Assembly (NCBI GenBank): GCA_018714545.1
Contig: DVNG01000031.1
Span: 1 to 57,764 of the forward strand
Length of the DNA: 57,764 nucleotides
Source: Limousia pullorum
GTDB lineage: Bacteria > Bacillota > Clostridia > Oscillospirales > Acutalibacteraceae
Direction: 5' to 3'
This document shows, piece by piece, positions 1 through 7,380 of this stretch (positions are counted from its first letter, which is position 1; each line of letters starts with the position of its first letter). The position numbers were made by a program, and so were the translations under genes. Below the pieces are notes generated by a model that ran no database searches, was not told the origin of the DNA, and saw only the letters and a program-made list of their open reading frames with translations.

Positions 1-64
1 CAGCTGGGAGAGCATCTGCCTTACAAGCAGAGGGTCATAGGTTCGAGCCCTATTGTTCCCACCA
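1..64 (+). tRNA. tRNA-Val (anticodon UAC), 5' end outside the window
   Basis: The window opens inside a tRNA. The anticodon stem is TCTGC/GCAGA (15-19, 27-31) with loop CTTACAA, which places anticodon TAC at 22-24 and reads GUA valine codons. The T arm is ATAGG, loop TTCGAGC, CCTAT (37-53). The 3' acceptor strand TGTTCCC is followed by A and an encoded CCA at 62-64. The 5' acceptor strand and part of the D arm lie upstream of base 1. Other tRNAs may precede it. Confidence 0.93.
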
Positions 65-97
65 AGAGAGAGTACATTTTGTACCCTCTCTTTTTTT
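65..97 (+). terminator. Intrinsic terminator after the tRNA
   Basis: GAGAGAGTAC pairs with GTACCCTCTC (one mismatch) around the loop ATTTT and is followed by seven T. It starts directly after the CCA and ends the tRNA transcript. Confidence 0.85.
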
Positions 98-179
98 ATT
101 TAATTAAACATTAGATTTAAAAATGTATAAGCAATAAAGGTTTTCATATGTTCATATTATTTGTATTTGAAAAAATTAA

Positions 180-208
180 CCCCGCTGTGACTTTTCAGCG
201 GGGTTTTT
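180..208. terminator. Bidirectional terminator downstream of xpt
   Basis: CCCCGCTG and CAGCGGGG form an 8-bp GC stem around TGACTTTT. A T run follows on the plus strand (204-208), and an A-rich run on the other side gives a T run for leftward transcripts. The stem lies just beyond the xpt stop codon, so it most likely ends xpt. Confidence 0.8.
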
Positions 209-212
209 GTAA

Positions 213-788
213 TTATAAGAATGTTACGCCGTTTTCAGGGTCGGCGGATTTTATTATTGCAAGTGACTCAAGGCGCACTCCCATTTCTCTGAGGATTTTT
301 CCTCCGTCCTGGAAACCTTTTTCAATCACAATTCCACAGCCGGCAAGCTTTGCGCCTGACTGTTTTACTATGTCGATAAGTCCCAGCAAAGCCTGTCCTT
401 TTGCCAGAAAATCGTCGATTATGAGAACATTGTCCTCGGGGCTGAGATATTTTTTTGATACCTGAACGTCATAGGTAATTCCTTTGGTAAATGAGTGAAC
501 CTTGGATTTGTAAAGTTCTCCGTCAAGATTTTTTGACTGGGTTTTCTTTGCAAAGATAACAGGAACATATCCGAAGTGACCGGAGGTCAGTGCGGCAATT
601 CCGATGCCTGAAGCTTCGATGGTGAGAATTTTAGTAATTTTCTCGTCTGCAAATCTTTTTGCAAATTCCTCTCCTATTTGATTAAGAAGCTGTATATCCA
701 TTTGATGATTTAAAAAGCTGTCAACTTTAATAATGTTTCCTGCTTTTATGTGTCCGTCCTTTAAAATTCGCTGTTTCAAAATTTCCAT
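213..788 (-). CDS. xpt: Xanthine phosphoribosyltransferase
   Basis: 191 aa, the usual length for Xpt. It converts xanthine and PRPP to XMP in purine salvage, in the cytosol. The start is set at ATG 788 (MEILKQRILKDG), preceded by a TGGGGG Shine-Dalgarno; the 15 residues the open frame adds upstream look untranslated. The PRPP-binding loop VLIIDDFLAKGQA is present at about residues 125-137, and the conserved TIEASGIG near residue 60 fits the family. The gene is monocistronic, with its own promoter at 824-852 and a terminator directly downstream. No purine riboswitch was found in its leader, unlike Bacillus xpt-pbuX; the window's purine riboswitch sits on a permease gene at 37 kb instead. Confidence 0.93.
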   Translation of the reverse strand: MEILKQRILKDGHIKAGNIIKVDSFLNHQMDIQLLNQIGEEFAKRFADEKITKILTIEASGIGIAALTSGHFGYVPVIFAKKTQSKNLDGELYKSKVHSFTKGITYDVQVSKKYLSPEDNVLIIDDFLAKGQALLGLIDIVKQSGAKLAGCGIVIEKGFQDGGKILREMGVRLESLAIIKSADPENGVTFL

Positions 789-823
789 AAGACATGTAAC
801 CCCCAGAAGTGAATATACACTAT

Positions 824-852
824 ATTTTATCACATCTCGACGGGAAATACAA
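824..852 (-). promoter_or_regulatory. Predicted xpt promoter
   Basis: Reading leftward: -35 TTGTAT (847-852), a 17-bp spacer, then -10 TAAAAT (824-829). This gives a leader of about 30 nt before the xpt start. Confidence 0.5.
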
Positions 853-891
853 TTATTTTATTTGCCGAAAAGAGCGTTTCTCTTAAAGTTT

Positions 892-1572
892 TCAATAATC
901 TTTCTTTTGATAAAGAATAACTGAACCTCGGTAAGAACCGTACAGCGTCAAATATCCTAATATAGTAGTTATCCAGAATATCACGGGAGTTGAGGCTTCG
1001 TTTATAGGGTCAATATAAGTGTGCATATAGCTGGTTCCGTAGCTTGTGGTATAATAGCCACCTATATTGCTTTGAGAATAGCATACATAAAATATTGGGA
1101 ATAAGACAAATAGCACAATAAAAATTGATACAGCAGTTCCTTTTGCCGGGTTCATAGATATTGAACAGGGAATGAATATTCCTAAGGTAATTGAGGAAAT
1201 TAAAACAGTTGATGATGATGTTACAAGAAACTTGGCATAGTCGATTGTTGAATATGAAAGAATAAAGGGAATTGTGCCGAACAGAAGCATTATTATTTGT
1301 ATGAGTAAAACTATTCCGACTGCAATTATATACTTTTCAGCAACAATTTCCTGAGGGGTAAACGGCAGAGAATTTACATATTTATCCCAGCCCTGAGCAT
1401 GGTTACGAGTAAAAAGTACGAAAATTACGGTTATAGGCAGACAGAAAAATAAAAGAAAACTACCGGGTTCGTCCAAGTATGTATAAAAAGTTGCGAGAAT
1501 TGCGTCCAGTAACAAAAGAAGCAACAAGGGTATGGCTATGTATTTCATGTCTTTTACCAATAGAGTTTTCAT
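892..1572 (-). CDS. ABC-2 type permease (second of two)
   Basis: 226 aa. About six hydrophobic segments alternate with short loops, and the protein begins with the MKTLLVKDMKYI pattern of small ABC-2 membrane subunits that often accompany YtrA/GntR-controlled exporters. The loop NHAQGWDKYVNSLPFT (about residues 57-72) parallels DNSSGWSSFSLALPIK in the neighbouring permease, so the two are paralogues that probably pair to form one channel. SD AAAGGGTG precedes ATG 1572. It is the last gene of the GntR-ATPase-permease-permease operon. The substrate is unknown; related operons respond to cell-wall-active peptides, but nothing here proves that. Confidence 0.8.
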   Translation of the reverse strand: MKTLLVKDMKYIAIPLLLLLLLDAILATFYTYLDEPGSFLLFFCLPITVIFVLFTRNHAQGWDKYVNSLPFTPQEIVAEKYIIAVGIVLLIQIIMLLFGTIPFILSYSTIDYAKFLVTSSSTVLISSITLGIFIPCSISMNPAKGTAVSIFIVLFVLFPIFYVCYSQSNIGGYYTTSYGTSYMHTYIDPINEASTPVIFWITTILGYLTLYGSYRGSVILYQKKDY

Positions 1573-1607
1573 AAAATCACCCTTTCTTTATAAGATAATT
1601 AAAAATT

Positions 1608-2237
1608 TTAAAAATCACGTTTTTCAAATAGATGACAGGTTACAAGATAGGATATGAACATGATTGCGATGCTCATTATAAATACTGAAATATAAAATGT
1701 CATGGGGTAGCCTTGGTAGGGAACAGCCGCAGGATTTAAAATTTTTGTCTGCAATGTAAACATGAGATAAATAACTGTAAATAATAAAAAGAACATAGCC
1801 GCAGCACTTTTAATTCCCATACCTATGGCGGCAGGCAGTGATATTGAAAGGGATACCACCGCCGTAAGGTAAGCAATCATAGCAACAGCGATAATTGCTG
1901 ACGGTTCAGTGTTAGAACCAGACGCCATAGAACCGGCAAATCCCCAAAATACAAGGAATATACCTGTAAACAAAGCTATACACAGGGCGAGAGTGTATTT
2001 TGCACGTACAATGTCTTTTCTTTTGATTGGCAGAGCTAATGAGAAGCTGCTCCAGCCTGAGGAGTTGTCTTTGTCTATTATATTTATAAAAGGTAACAAA
2101 GCTAAGAGAACGAGAAATATTAAAAGGTCATATCTTTGTTCTATATGTCCCGTTGAAAAAATAATAAATGTTAAGAGTAAAAACGAAAATATGACGGGCA
2201 ATATAGCTTTAAATTCTTTTTTTAAAATGCTGTTCAC
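1608..2237 (-). CDS. ABC-2 type permease (first of two)
   Basis: 209 aa, with about six membrane segments. The chosen start is GTG 2237 (translated MNSILKKEFKAILPV), 8 nt after AAGGAG. An in-frame GTG nine bases earlier would overlap the SD and the ATPase stop. The cytoplasmic motif SGWSSFSLALPIKRKDIVRAKY before a membrane helix is typical of ABC2_membrane_5-like subunits. It lies 5 nt after the ATPase stop, so translation is probably coupled. It should form the exporter's membrane part together with the paralogue at 892-1572. Confidence 0.8.
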   Translation of the reverse strand: MNSILKKEFKAILPVIFSFLLLTFIIFSTGHIEQRYDLLIFLVLLALLPFINIIDKDNSSGWSSFSLALPIKRKDIVRAKYTLALCIALFTGIFLVFWGFAGSMASGSNTEPSAIIAVAMIAYLTAVVSLSISLPAAIGMGIKSAAAMFFLLFTVIYLMFTLQTKILNPAAVPYQGYPMTFYISVFIMSIAIMFISYLVTCHLFEKRDF

Positions 2238-2242
2238 GGAAA

Positions 2243-3082
2243 TCACTCCTTTATCATATGAATAAGCACGTCTTCCAAGGTTGTTTTCTCTGTTTCTAAG
2301 TCAATACCGTTTAACTTGCTTTTGTCCAAAATAAGCTTCAAGCTGTAGTTTGTGTTTTCCACGCTGATTACGGCTTCTTTTGGTATATCGTTGTACTGTT
2401 CCGTTGTGCAGTTGCAGAGAACGTATTTTTCAAGAATTTCGTCCTTTTCTTCAATAAACTGTATCTGTCCGTTGTCTATAAGGCAGATGTAGTCGCAGAG
2501 TTTTTCCAAGTCGCTTACAATATGTGAGCTTATAAGCACAGAGCAATCCTCTTCACGGGTAAATTCAAAGAGTATATTTACAATTTCGTCACGGGCTACA
2601 GGGTCAAGACCTGTTGTGGGTTCGTCCATGATAAGGAGCTTTGCACCGTGGCAGATGGCTGTCATTATGGAAAGCTTTGCTTTCATTCCCTTTGAAAATT
2701 CCTTTATCTTTTGGTCAAGGGAAAGATGAAACTTTTTTGCATATTCAAGGAAAAGAGGTTCGTTCCACTCTCTGTAAATACCGCCCATAAGCTTGTTTAT
2801 TTTTATCAGTGTGTAGTTTTCATCAAATATTCCGCTGTCGGGAACATAGCCTATGTATTGTTTTGTGTATTTAAAATGCTTTCTGTTGTCACAGCCTAAA
2901 ACGGTAATAGTGCCGCTGTCGGCTTTTGCTATGCCCAAAATCAGCTTTATAAGGGTGGTTTTACCGGCTCCGTTTTTTCCAACCAGTCCCATGATGCAGC
3001 CTGTGGGCAGGTTAAGATTTATGTCCTTCATTGAAAACTGTCCCAAAGTTTTGTTTACGTCTTTGATTTCTATAGCGTTCAT
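2243..3082 (-). CDS. ABC transporter ATP-binding protein, exporter type
   Basis: 279 aa. Walker A GLVGKNGAGKTT (about residues 32-43), signature SKGMKAK (a degenerate LSGGQ as in YtrB/BcrA-type ATPases), Walker B LLIMDEPTTGLDP, and the switch His in LISSHIVSDLEKLCD are all visible. The C-terminal 60 residues form the extension common to drug and peptide exporters. SD GGAGCGG precedes ATG 3082. It drives export through the two permeases that follow. The regulator gene ends immediately upstream, so all four genes form one operon under the promoter at 3499-3527. Confidence 0.9.
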   Translation of the reverse strand: MNAIEIKDVNKTLGQFSMKDINLNLPTGCIMGLVGKNGAGKTTLIKLILGIAKADSGTITVLGCDNRKHFKYTKQYIGYVPDSGIFDENYTLIKINKLMGGIYREWNEPLFLEYAKKFHLSLDQKIKEFSKGMKAKLSIMTAICHGAKLLIMDEPTTGLDPVARDEIVNILFEFTREEDCSVLISSHIVSDLEKLCDYICLIDNGQIQFIEEKDEILEKYVLCNCTTEQYNDIPKEAVISVENTNYSLKLILDKSKLNGIDLETEKTTLEDVLIHMIKE

Positions 3083-3083
3083 A

Positions 3084-3467
3084 TTACCGCTCCTCTCCGT
3101 ATAGAATAAACATTTTTATTATTTCATTTTGTTCAAGTCCGCATATGTCGGCAATTTCATATATCTCGGCGATGTGTTCTTCAATCTTTTTAAGATTTTC
3201 TTCCATTATAAGGTCCTTGTTTTTTTCAGCCACGAAACAGCCTTTTCCCTGAACTGTATATATGTAGCCGTCCTTTTCCAGTTCGTCATAGGCTCGCTTT
3301 GTGGTTATTACGCTTATTTTCAAATCTTTTGCAATACCTCTTATGGAGGGAAGTGGCTCTCCCGGTGACAATTCGCCTGAAATAATCAGATTTTTGATTT
3401 GGTCGTACATCTGTTGATATATAGGTGCATCTTTTTTATTGCTTATAACTATATTTATATGAATCAC
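3084..3467 (-). CDS. GntR-family repressor, YtrA type
   Basis: 127 aa. A winged-helix domain (DAPIYQQMYDQIKNLIISG, then LPSIRGIAKDLKIS...TTKRAYDELEKDGYIY) is followed by a short helical tail for dimerisation, which is the YtrA-subfamily layout. The start is placed at GTG 3467 (MIHINIVISNKK). The frame stays open to 3554, but those codons run through the -10 element and the palindromic operator, so they cannot be coding. The SD (AAGG, only 3 nt away) is weak, and the start could be a few codons later. It probably represses its own ABC exporter operon until an antibiotic-like ligand appears; that is inference from the family. Confidence 0.88.
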   Translation of the reverse strand: MIHINIVISNKKDAPIYQQMYDQIKNLIISGELSPGEPLPSIRGIAKDLKISVITTKRAYDELEKDGYIYTVQGKGCFVAEKNKDLIMEENLKKIEEHIAEIYEIADICGLEQNEIIKMFILYGEER

Positions 3468-3484
3468 CAGCCTTAAATCGTTCT

Positions 3485-3513
3485 TACTGTATATATACAG
3501 TATATACAGTTGT
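3485..3513. promoter_or_regulatory. Palindromic operator of the GntR/ABC operon
   Basis: ACTGTATATATACAGT (3486-3501) is a perfect 16-bp palindrome, and the next bases repeat a half-site (TATATACAGT, 3501-3510), giving two overlapping operators. They cover the -10 box and start region of the leftward promoter, as expected for autorepression by the adjacent YtrA-like regulator. Confidence 0.75.
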
Positions 3514-3527
3514 AACAAAAAAGTCAA
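3499..3527 (-). promoter_or_regulatory. Promoter of the GntR-ABC operon
   Basis: Reading leftward: -35 TTGACT (3522-3527), a 17-bp spacer, -10 TATACT (3499-3504). The -10 lies inside the operator. Confidence 0.8.
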
Positions 3528-3530
3528 TAG

Positions 3531-3692
3531 GTTACAAAGGTTTTTTACATACAAAATTTACATTAAAGCCTAAAGTTAACATAGATTTTACACGGAGAAA
3601 AGCGTTTTAAATTTTTTATATAAAAAAGAGGGAAAGTTAACATGGATTTTACATACAGCAGATATCACAGTTAACAGGCTTTAACGTATAAT
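3531..3692 (+). promoter_or_regulatory. pstS promoter with repeated PhoP-box-like half-sites
   Basis: TTAACA/TTTACA-type hexamers recur as direct repeats: GTTACA 3531, TTTACA 3544 and 3557; TTAACA 3576 with TTTACA 3587; TTAACA 3637 with TTTACA 3648; TTAACA 3671 and TTAACG 3681. The two best pairs share the pattern TTAACA-5 nt-TTTACA (11-nt period). A TATAAT -10 box sits at 3687-3692 with no good -35 box, as in activator-dependent Pho promoters. The B. subtilis PhoP box is TTAACA-like direct repeats with about 11-nt phasing. The PhoB/PhoR pair encoded downstream is the obvious activator. Confidence 0.75.
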
Positions 3693-3762
3693 CTATGTGT
3701 ACCCTGAGGGCGGGGGAAACAGCCCGAATACTAAACTTAAAAATAATAAGGAGAAATAAGAA

Positions 3763-4671
3763 ATGTTTAAGAAAGTAATTTCTGTTATGATGGCAGTAAT
3801 GATGTCAGCAGCAATCTTCACAGGCTGCGGCGGCAATAACACAACCACAGAAGGTACAACAGACGGTGCAACAGAGGGCGGCTCAACAGGTGAGGCAATC
3901 ACAGTTTGCTCAAGAGAAGACGGTTCAGGTACAAGAGGTGCATTCGTAGAGCTTTTCGGTATCGAGCAGGAAGATGAGAGCGGCGAAAAGGTTGACATGA
4001 CAATCCCAACTGCTGAAATCACAAACAGCACATCTGTTATGATTACAACAATCGTAGGCAATAAGAATGCAATCGGTTATATCTCACTTGGTTCACTTGA
4101 TGAATCAAAGGTAAAGGCTTTGAAGATTGACGGAGCAGAGCCAACAGTTGAGAACATCAACGCAGGTACATACAAGGTTTCAAGACCATTCAACATCGCA
4201 GTTAGAGAAGATGTAAGCGAAGCAGCTCAGGACTTCATCAGCTTCATTCTCAGCTCAGACGGCCAGGCAGTTGTTGAAGAAAAAGGTTACATCAAGGCTT
4301 CTGACGCAGAGGCATACACACCAAGCGGTGTTACAGGTAAAATCACAGTTGCAGGTTCTTCTTCCGTAAACCCAGTAATGGAGAAGCTTGCAGAGGCTTA
4401 TGAAGCTCTTAACGAGGGCGTAAACGTTGACATTCAGATGAACGACTCATCAACAGGTATCCAGTCAGTAGCAGAGGGCAGCTGTGACATCGGTATGGCT
4501 TCAAGAGAGCTCAAGGACAGCGAGCTTGAGAAGGGCCTTACACCTACAGTAATCGCTATCGACGGTATTGCAGTAATCGCAAACCTTGAGAACCCTGTAA
4601 CAGACCTTACTTCAGAGCAGGTAAAGAGCATCTACACAGGCGAAATCACAAACTGGGGCGAGATCGAGTAA
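3763..4671 (+). CDS. pstS: Phosphate-binding lipoprotein PstS, circularly permuted
   Basis: 302 aa, ending in Glu just before TAA. A lipoprotein signal peptide (FTGCGG, Cys22 lipidated) is followed by a Thr/Gly-rich linker. It captures phosphate outside the membrane for PstCAB. The order of parts is unusual: SREDGSGTRGAF (about residues 49-60), normally in the second half of PstS, comes first, and the normal N-terminal start GKITVAGSSSVNPVME is at about residue 192, followed by CDIGMASREL, VIAIDGIAVI and a C-terminus at IYTGEITNWGEI, which normally leads into SREDGSG. The protein is therefore a circular permutation with all phosphate-contacting segments kept. SD AAGGAG; long Pho-type leader upstream. 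Confidence 0.93.
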   Translation: MFKKVISVMMAVMMSAAIFTGCGGNNTTTEGTTDGATEGGSTGEAITVCSREDGSGTRGAFVELFGIEQEDESGEKVDMTIPTAEITNSTSVMITTIVGNKNAIGYISLGSLDESKVKALKIDGAEPTVENINAGTYKVSRPFNIAVREDVSEAAQDFISFILSSDGQAVVEEKGYIKASDAEAYTPSGVTGKITVAGSSSVNPVMEKLAEAYEALNEGVNVDIQMNDSSTGIQSVAEGSCDIGMASRELKDSELEKGLTPTVIAIDGIAVIANLENPVTDLTSEQVKSIYTGEITNWGEIE

Positions 4672-4712
4672 TCTACATTCAGTTAGTTCAAATAAAATCC
4701 CATTAAAAATAC

Positions 4713-4744
4713 ATAGCTGTAGGTAAACCTTTGCCTACAGCTAT
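4713..4744 (+). terminator. Perfect 11-bp hairpin between pstS and pstC
   Basis: ATAGCTGTAGG (4713-4723) pairs exactly with CCTACAGCTAT (4734-4744). Only AGTTTAG follows, so it is a weak terminator. A stem here could attenuate read-through or stabilise the pstS 3' end, giving more binding protein than permease, as known for other binding-protein operons. Confidence 0.6.
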
Positions 4745-4804
4745 AGTTTAGAATAGCATAATCTCTCGAAAGATGTACTCAAGCAAGAGGAGAATGGTTA
4801 GATA

Positions 4805-5662
4805 ATGAAGAAATTTTCAGAAATTGCAATGAAAGTAGTGTTCCTGCTTTCTGCCTGTATCTCTATAGTGGCTGTTTTGCTTATATGTCTTTTCCTTTTT
4901 GCAAACGGCATACCTACTATAGGCGAGATAGGGCCTCTTAACTTCCTGCTGGGCACAACGTGGCGTCCGGGAAATGATATATACGGAATACTTCCGATGA
5001 TTTTGGGAAGCGTGTATGTAACAGCAGGAGCAATCATAATAGGCGTGCCAATAGGAGTGCTTTGCGCAGTATTTCTCGCAAGCTACTGTCCTAAAAAACT
5101 TTATACATTTTTAAAGCCGGCGGTTGACCTTCTTGCCGGAATACCTTCCATAGTATACGGTTTCTTTGGTTTGGTTGTTATCGTTCCGATGTTCCAAAAT
5201 CTTGTGGGAGGCGGATTCAGCGGAAAGAGTATTCTTACAGCATCAATTTTGCTGGGAATTATGATACTGCCCACAATCATCAGTGTCACAGAGTCATCTT
5301 TGAGAGCTGTGCCTGTTCAGTATTATGAAGGCGCATTGGCTTTGGGAGCTACAAAGGAAAGAAGTATTTTCAGAGCTTCAATGCCTGCGGCTAAATCCGG
5401 TATCACAGCGGGTATTATCTTAGGTGTTGGACGTGCAATCGGTGAAGCTATGGCTATTACATGGATTGCAGGTAACCAGGCAGTTATACCGACAAGCATT
5501 TTCGACGGTGCAAGAACACTTACCGCAAACATTGTTTTGGAGATGGGATATGCAAGCGATTTGCACAGAGATGCGCTTATAGCAACAGCAGTTGTACTGT
5601 TTGTATTCATCCTTATAATAAATCTCTGTTTCTCTATGCTTAAAAGGAGGAATAAGACTTGA
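4805..5662 (+). CDS. pstC: Phosphate ABC transporter permease PstC
   Basis: 285 aa inner-membrane subunit with about six helices. The first helix is MKVVFLLSACISIVAVLLICLF and the next region contains the conserved PLNFLLGTTWRP. The binding-protein-dependent permease loop is EGALALGATKERSIFRASMPAAKSGITAG (EAA motif, about residues 175-203), which contacts PstB. AGIPSIVYGFFGL near residue 110 is a PstC/PstA hallmark. SD GAGGAG upstream of ATG 4805. Its stop overlaps the pstA start. Confidence 0.95.
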   Translation: MKKFSEIAMKVVFLLSACISIVAVLLICLFLFANGIPTIGEIGPLNFLLGTTWRPGNDIYGILPMILGSVYVTAGAIIIGVPIGVLCAVFLASYCPKKLYTFLKPAVDLLAGIPSIVYGFFGLVVIVPMFQNLVGGGFSGKSILTASILLGIMILPTIISVTESSLRAVPVQYYEGALALGATKERSIFRASMPAAKSGITAGIILGVGRAIGEAMAITWIAGNQAVIPTSIFDGARTLTANIVLEMGYASDLHRDALIATAVVLFVFILIINLCFSMLKRRNKT

Positions 5663-6528
5663 ACCATTACATTAACAAAGTTACCTTTTCGGAGAAACTC
5701 AAAACCTACAGAAAGCACCCCCTGTCTTTTGTAATGCTTTTGATTATCTTCTTAGGCGCAATTTTGACAATAGGTACACTGCTGTATCTTATCGCTTATA
5801 TTCTTATAACCGGTATTCCAAACATCAAGCCGGAACTTTTCGAGTGGGAATACAATTCTGAAAACGTATCCATGATGCCGGCGATAATCAATACGATTAC
5901 CATGACATTCCTCACATTGTTAATGGCTGTGCCAGTAGGAATTTTCTCTGCTATCTACCTTGTAGAATATGCAAAGAAAGGAAACAAGCTGGTTTCTGTA
6001 ATAAGAATTACCACAGAAACTCTTTCAGGTATTCCTTCAATCGTTTACGGTTTGTTTGGTTTCCTTATGTTCAACGTAACCTTTAAATGGGGTTATTCCT
6101 TCCTTTCAGGTGCAATAACCCTTGCTATAATGATACTGCCCCTTATTATAAGAACAACGGAAGAGGCTTTGCTTGCGGTTCCTGACTCTTACCGTGAAGG
6201 CAGCTTTGGCTTGGGCGCAGGCAAACTTAGAACAGTTTTCAGAGCGGTTCTTCCATCTGCTGTTCCGGGAATCCTTGCCGGCGTAATCCTTGCAATAGGA
6301 AGAATTGTGGGCGAAACAGCAGCCCTTATTTATACATCCGGTACCGTTACCGGTATTCCGGAAAATCTTATGGACTCGGGAAGAACTCTTTCCGTTCACA
6401 TGTACGCATTGCTTTCCGAGGGTCTTTACATGGAACAGGCGTATGCAACATCCGTAGTTCTTTTGGTTTTGGTTCTTGGCATCAACACATTGTCAGGATT
6501 TATTGCAAAAAAAGTGGGAAAGGTGTAA
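5659..6528 (+). CDS. pstA: Phosphate ABC transporter permease PstA
   Basis: 289 aa partner of PstC. Translation starts at TTG 5659, which overlaps the pstC stop (TTGA), with AAAAGGAGG 7 nt before it. Six membrane helices; SGIPSIVYGLFGF and the EAA loop REGSFGLGAGKLRTVFRAVLP identify the family. NSENVSMMPAIINTI after the first periplasmic loop is also typical. It forms the phosphate channel with PstC and docks PstB. Confidence 0.95.
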   Translation: MNHYINKVTFSEKLKTYRKHPLSFVMLLIIFLGAILTIGTLLYLIAYILITGIPNIKPELFEWEYNSENVSMMPAIINTITMTFLTLLMAVPVGIFSAIYLVEYAKKGNKLVSVIRITTETLSGIPSIVYGLFGFLMFNVTFKWGYSFLSGAITLAIMILPLIIRTTEEALLAVPDSYREGSFGLGAGKLRTVFRAVLPSAVPGILAGVILAIGRIVGETAALIYTSGTVTGIPENLMDSGRTLSVHMYALLSEGLYMEQAYATSVVLLVLVLGINTLSGFIAKKVGKV

Positions 6529-6537
6529 AAGGTACTG

Positions 6538-7380
6538 ATGAAAAGCTTAAAATCTTTTGTAATGAACAATACTACTTCACAGACAAATGTAAGCAGTTCT
6601 GCCCCTGTTTCTGAGGCTGAGAACTCTTCTATGCCTAAATTTGAGGTTTCTAATCTTGATCTGTATTACGGCGACTTTAAAGCCCTTAAAAATATAAATC
6701 TTAAAATTCCGGAAAAGAAAATAACAGCTTTTATCGGACCTTCCGGCTGCGGCAAGTCAACATTGCTTAAATCACTTAACAGAATGAACGATTTGGTTGA
6801 GGGATGCAGAATTGACGGAAGCGTGCTTCTTGACGGTGAGAGCATCTACGGCGGTATGGACGTAAACCTTTTGAGAAAACGTGTAGGAATGGTTTTCCAG
6901 AAGCCTAATCCATTTCCTATGAGCGTGTTTGACAACATAGCTTTCGGCCCACGTACTCACGGAATTAAGTCAAAGTCAAAGCTCAACGATATAGTTGAAA
7001 AATCCTTGAGAGACGCAGCTATCTGGGATGAGGTTAAAGACAGACTTAACAAAAGCGCATTGGGACTTTCCGGCGGTCAGCAGCAGAGACTTTGTATCGC
7101 AAGAGCTTTGGCTGTAAACCCTGAGGTTCTTCTCATGGACGAACCTACCAGCGCCCTTGACCCGATTTCCACTACAAAAATTGAGGACTTGGCTGTCGAG
7201 CTTAAAGAAAAATATACAATAATTATGGTTACTCACAATATGCAGCAGGCTGTCAGAATTGCCGACAACACCGCCTTCTTCCTTTTAGGAGAAGTGATTG
7301 AGTACAGCAACACAGAAAAAATGTTTTCAACTCCTAAGGACAAGAGAACAGAGGATTACATTACAGGGAGGTTCGGTTAA
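6538..7380 (+). CDS. pstB: Phosphate ABC transporter ATPase PstB
   Basis: 280 aa. Walker A GPSGCGKST (about residues 67-75), Q-loop MVFQKPNPFPMS, signature LSGGQQQRLCIARAL, Walker B VLLMDEPTSALDP and the H-loop VTHNMQQA are intact. NRMNDLVEGCRIDG is specific to PstB. A 30-residue Ser/Asn/Thr-rich N-terminal extension precedes the usual start FEVSNLDLYYGDF; Met32 would be an alternative start but has no SD, whereas AAAAGG precedes 6538. The stop overlaps phoU by one base. Confidence 0.95.
   Translation: MKSLKSFVMNNTTSQTNVSSSAPVSEAENSSMPKFEVSNLDLYYGDFKALKNINLKIPEKKITAFIGPSGCGKSTLLKSLNRMNDLVEGCRIDGSVLLDGESIYGGMDVNLLRKRVGMVFQKPNPFPMSVFDNIAFGPRTHGIKSKSKLNDIVEKSLRDAAIWDEVKDRLNKSALGLSGGQQQRLCIARALAVNPEVLLMDEPTSALDPISTTKIEDLAVELKEKYTIIMVTHNMQQAVRIADNTAFFLLGEVIEYSNTEKMFSTPKDKRTEDYITGRFG

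Noticed and set aside
789..890. Purine riboswitch in front of xpt
   Set aside because: The TTTCTAC core and paired loops were looked for and are absent; only a short promoter and leader are visible.
3468..3554. N-terminal extension of the GntR regulator
   Set aside because: These codons run through the -10 box and the palindromic operator, upstream of the likely transcription start.
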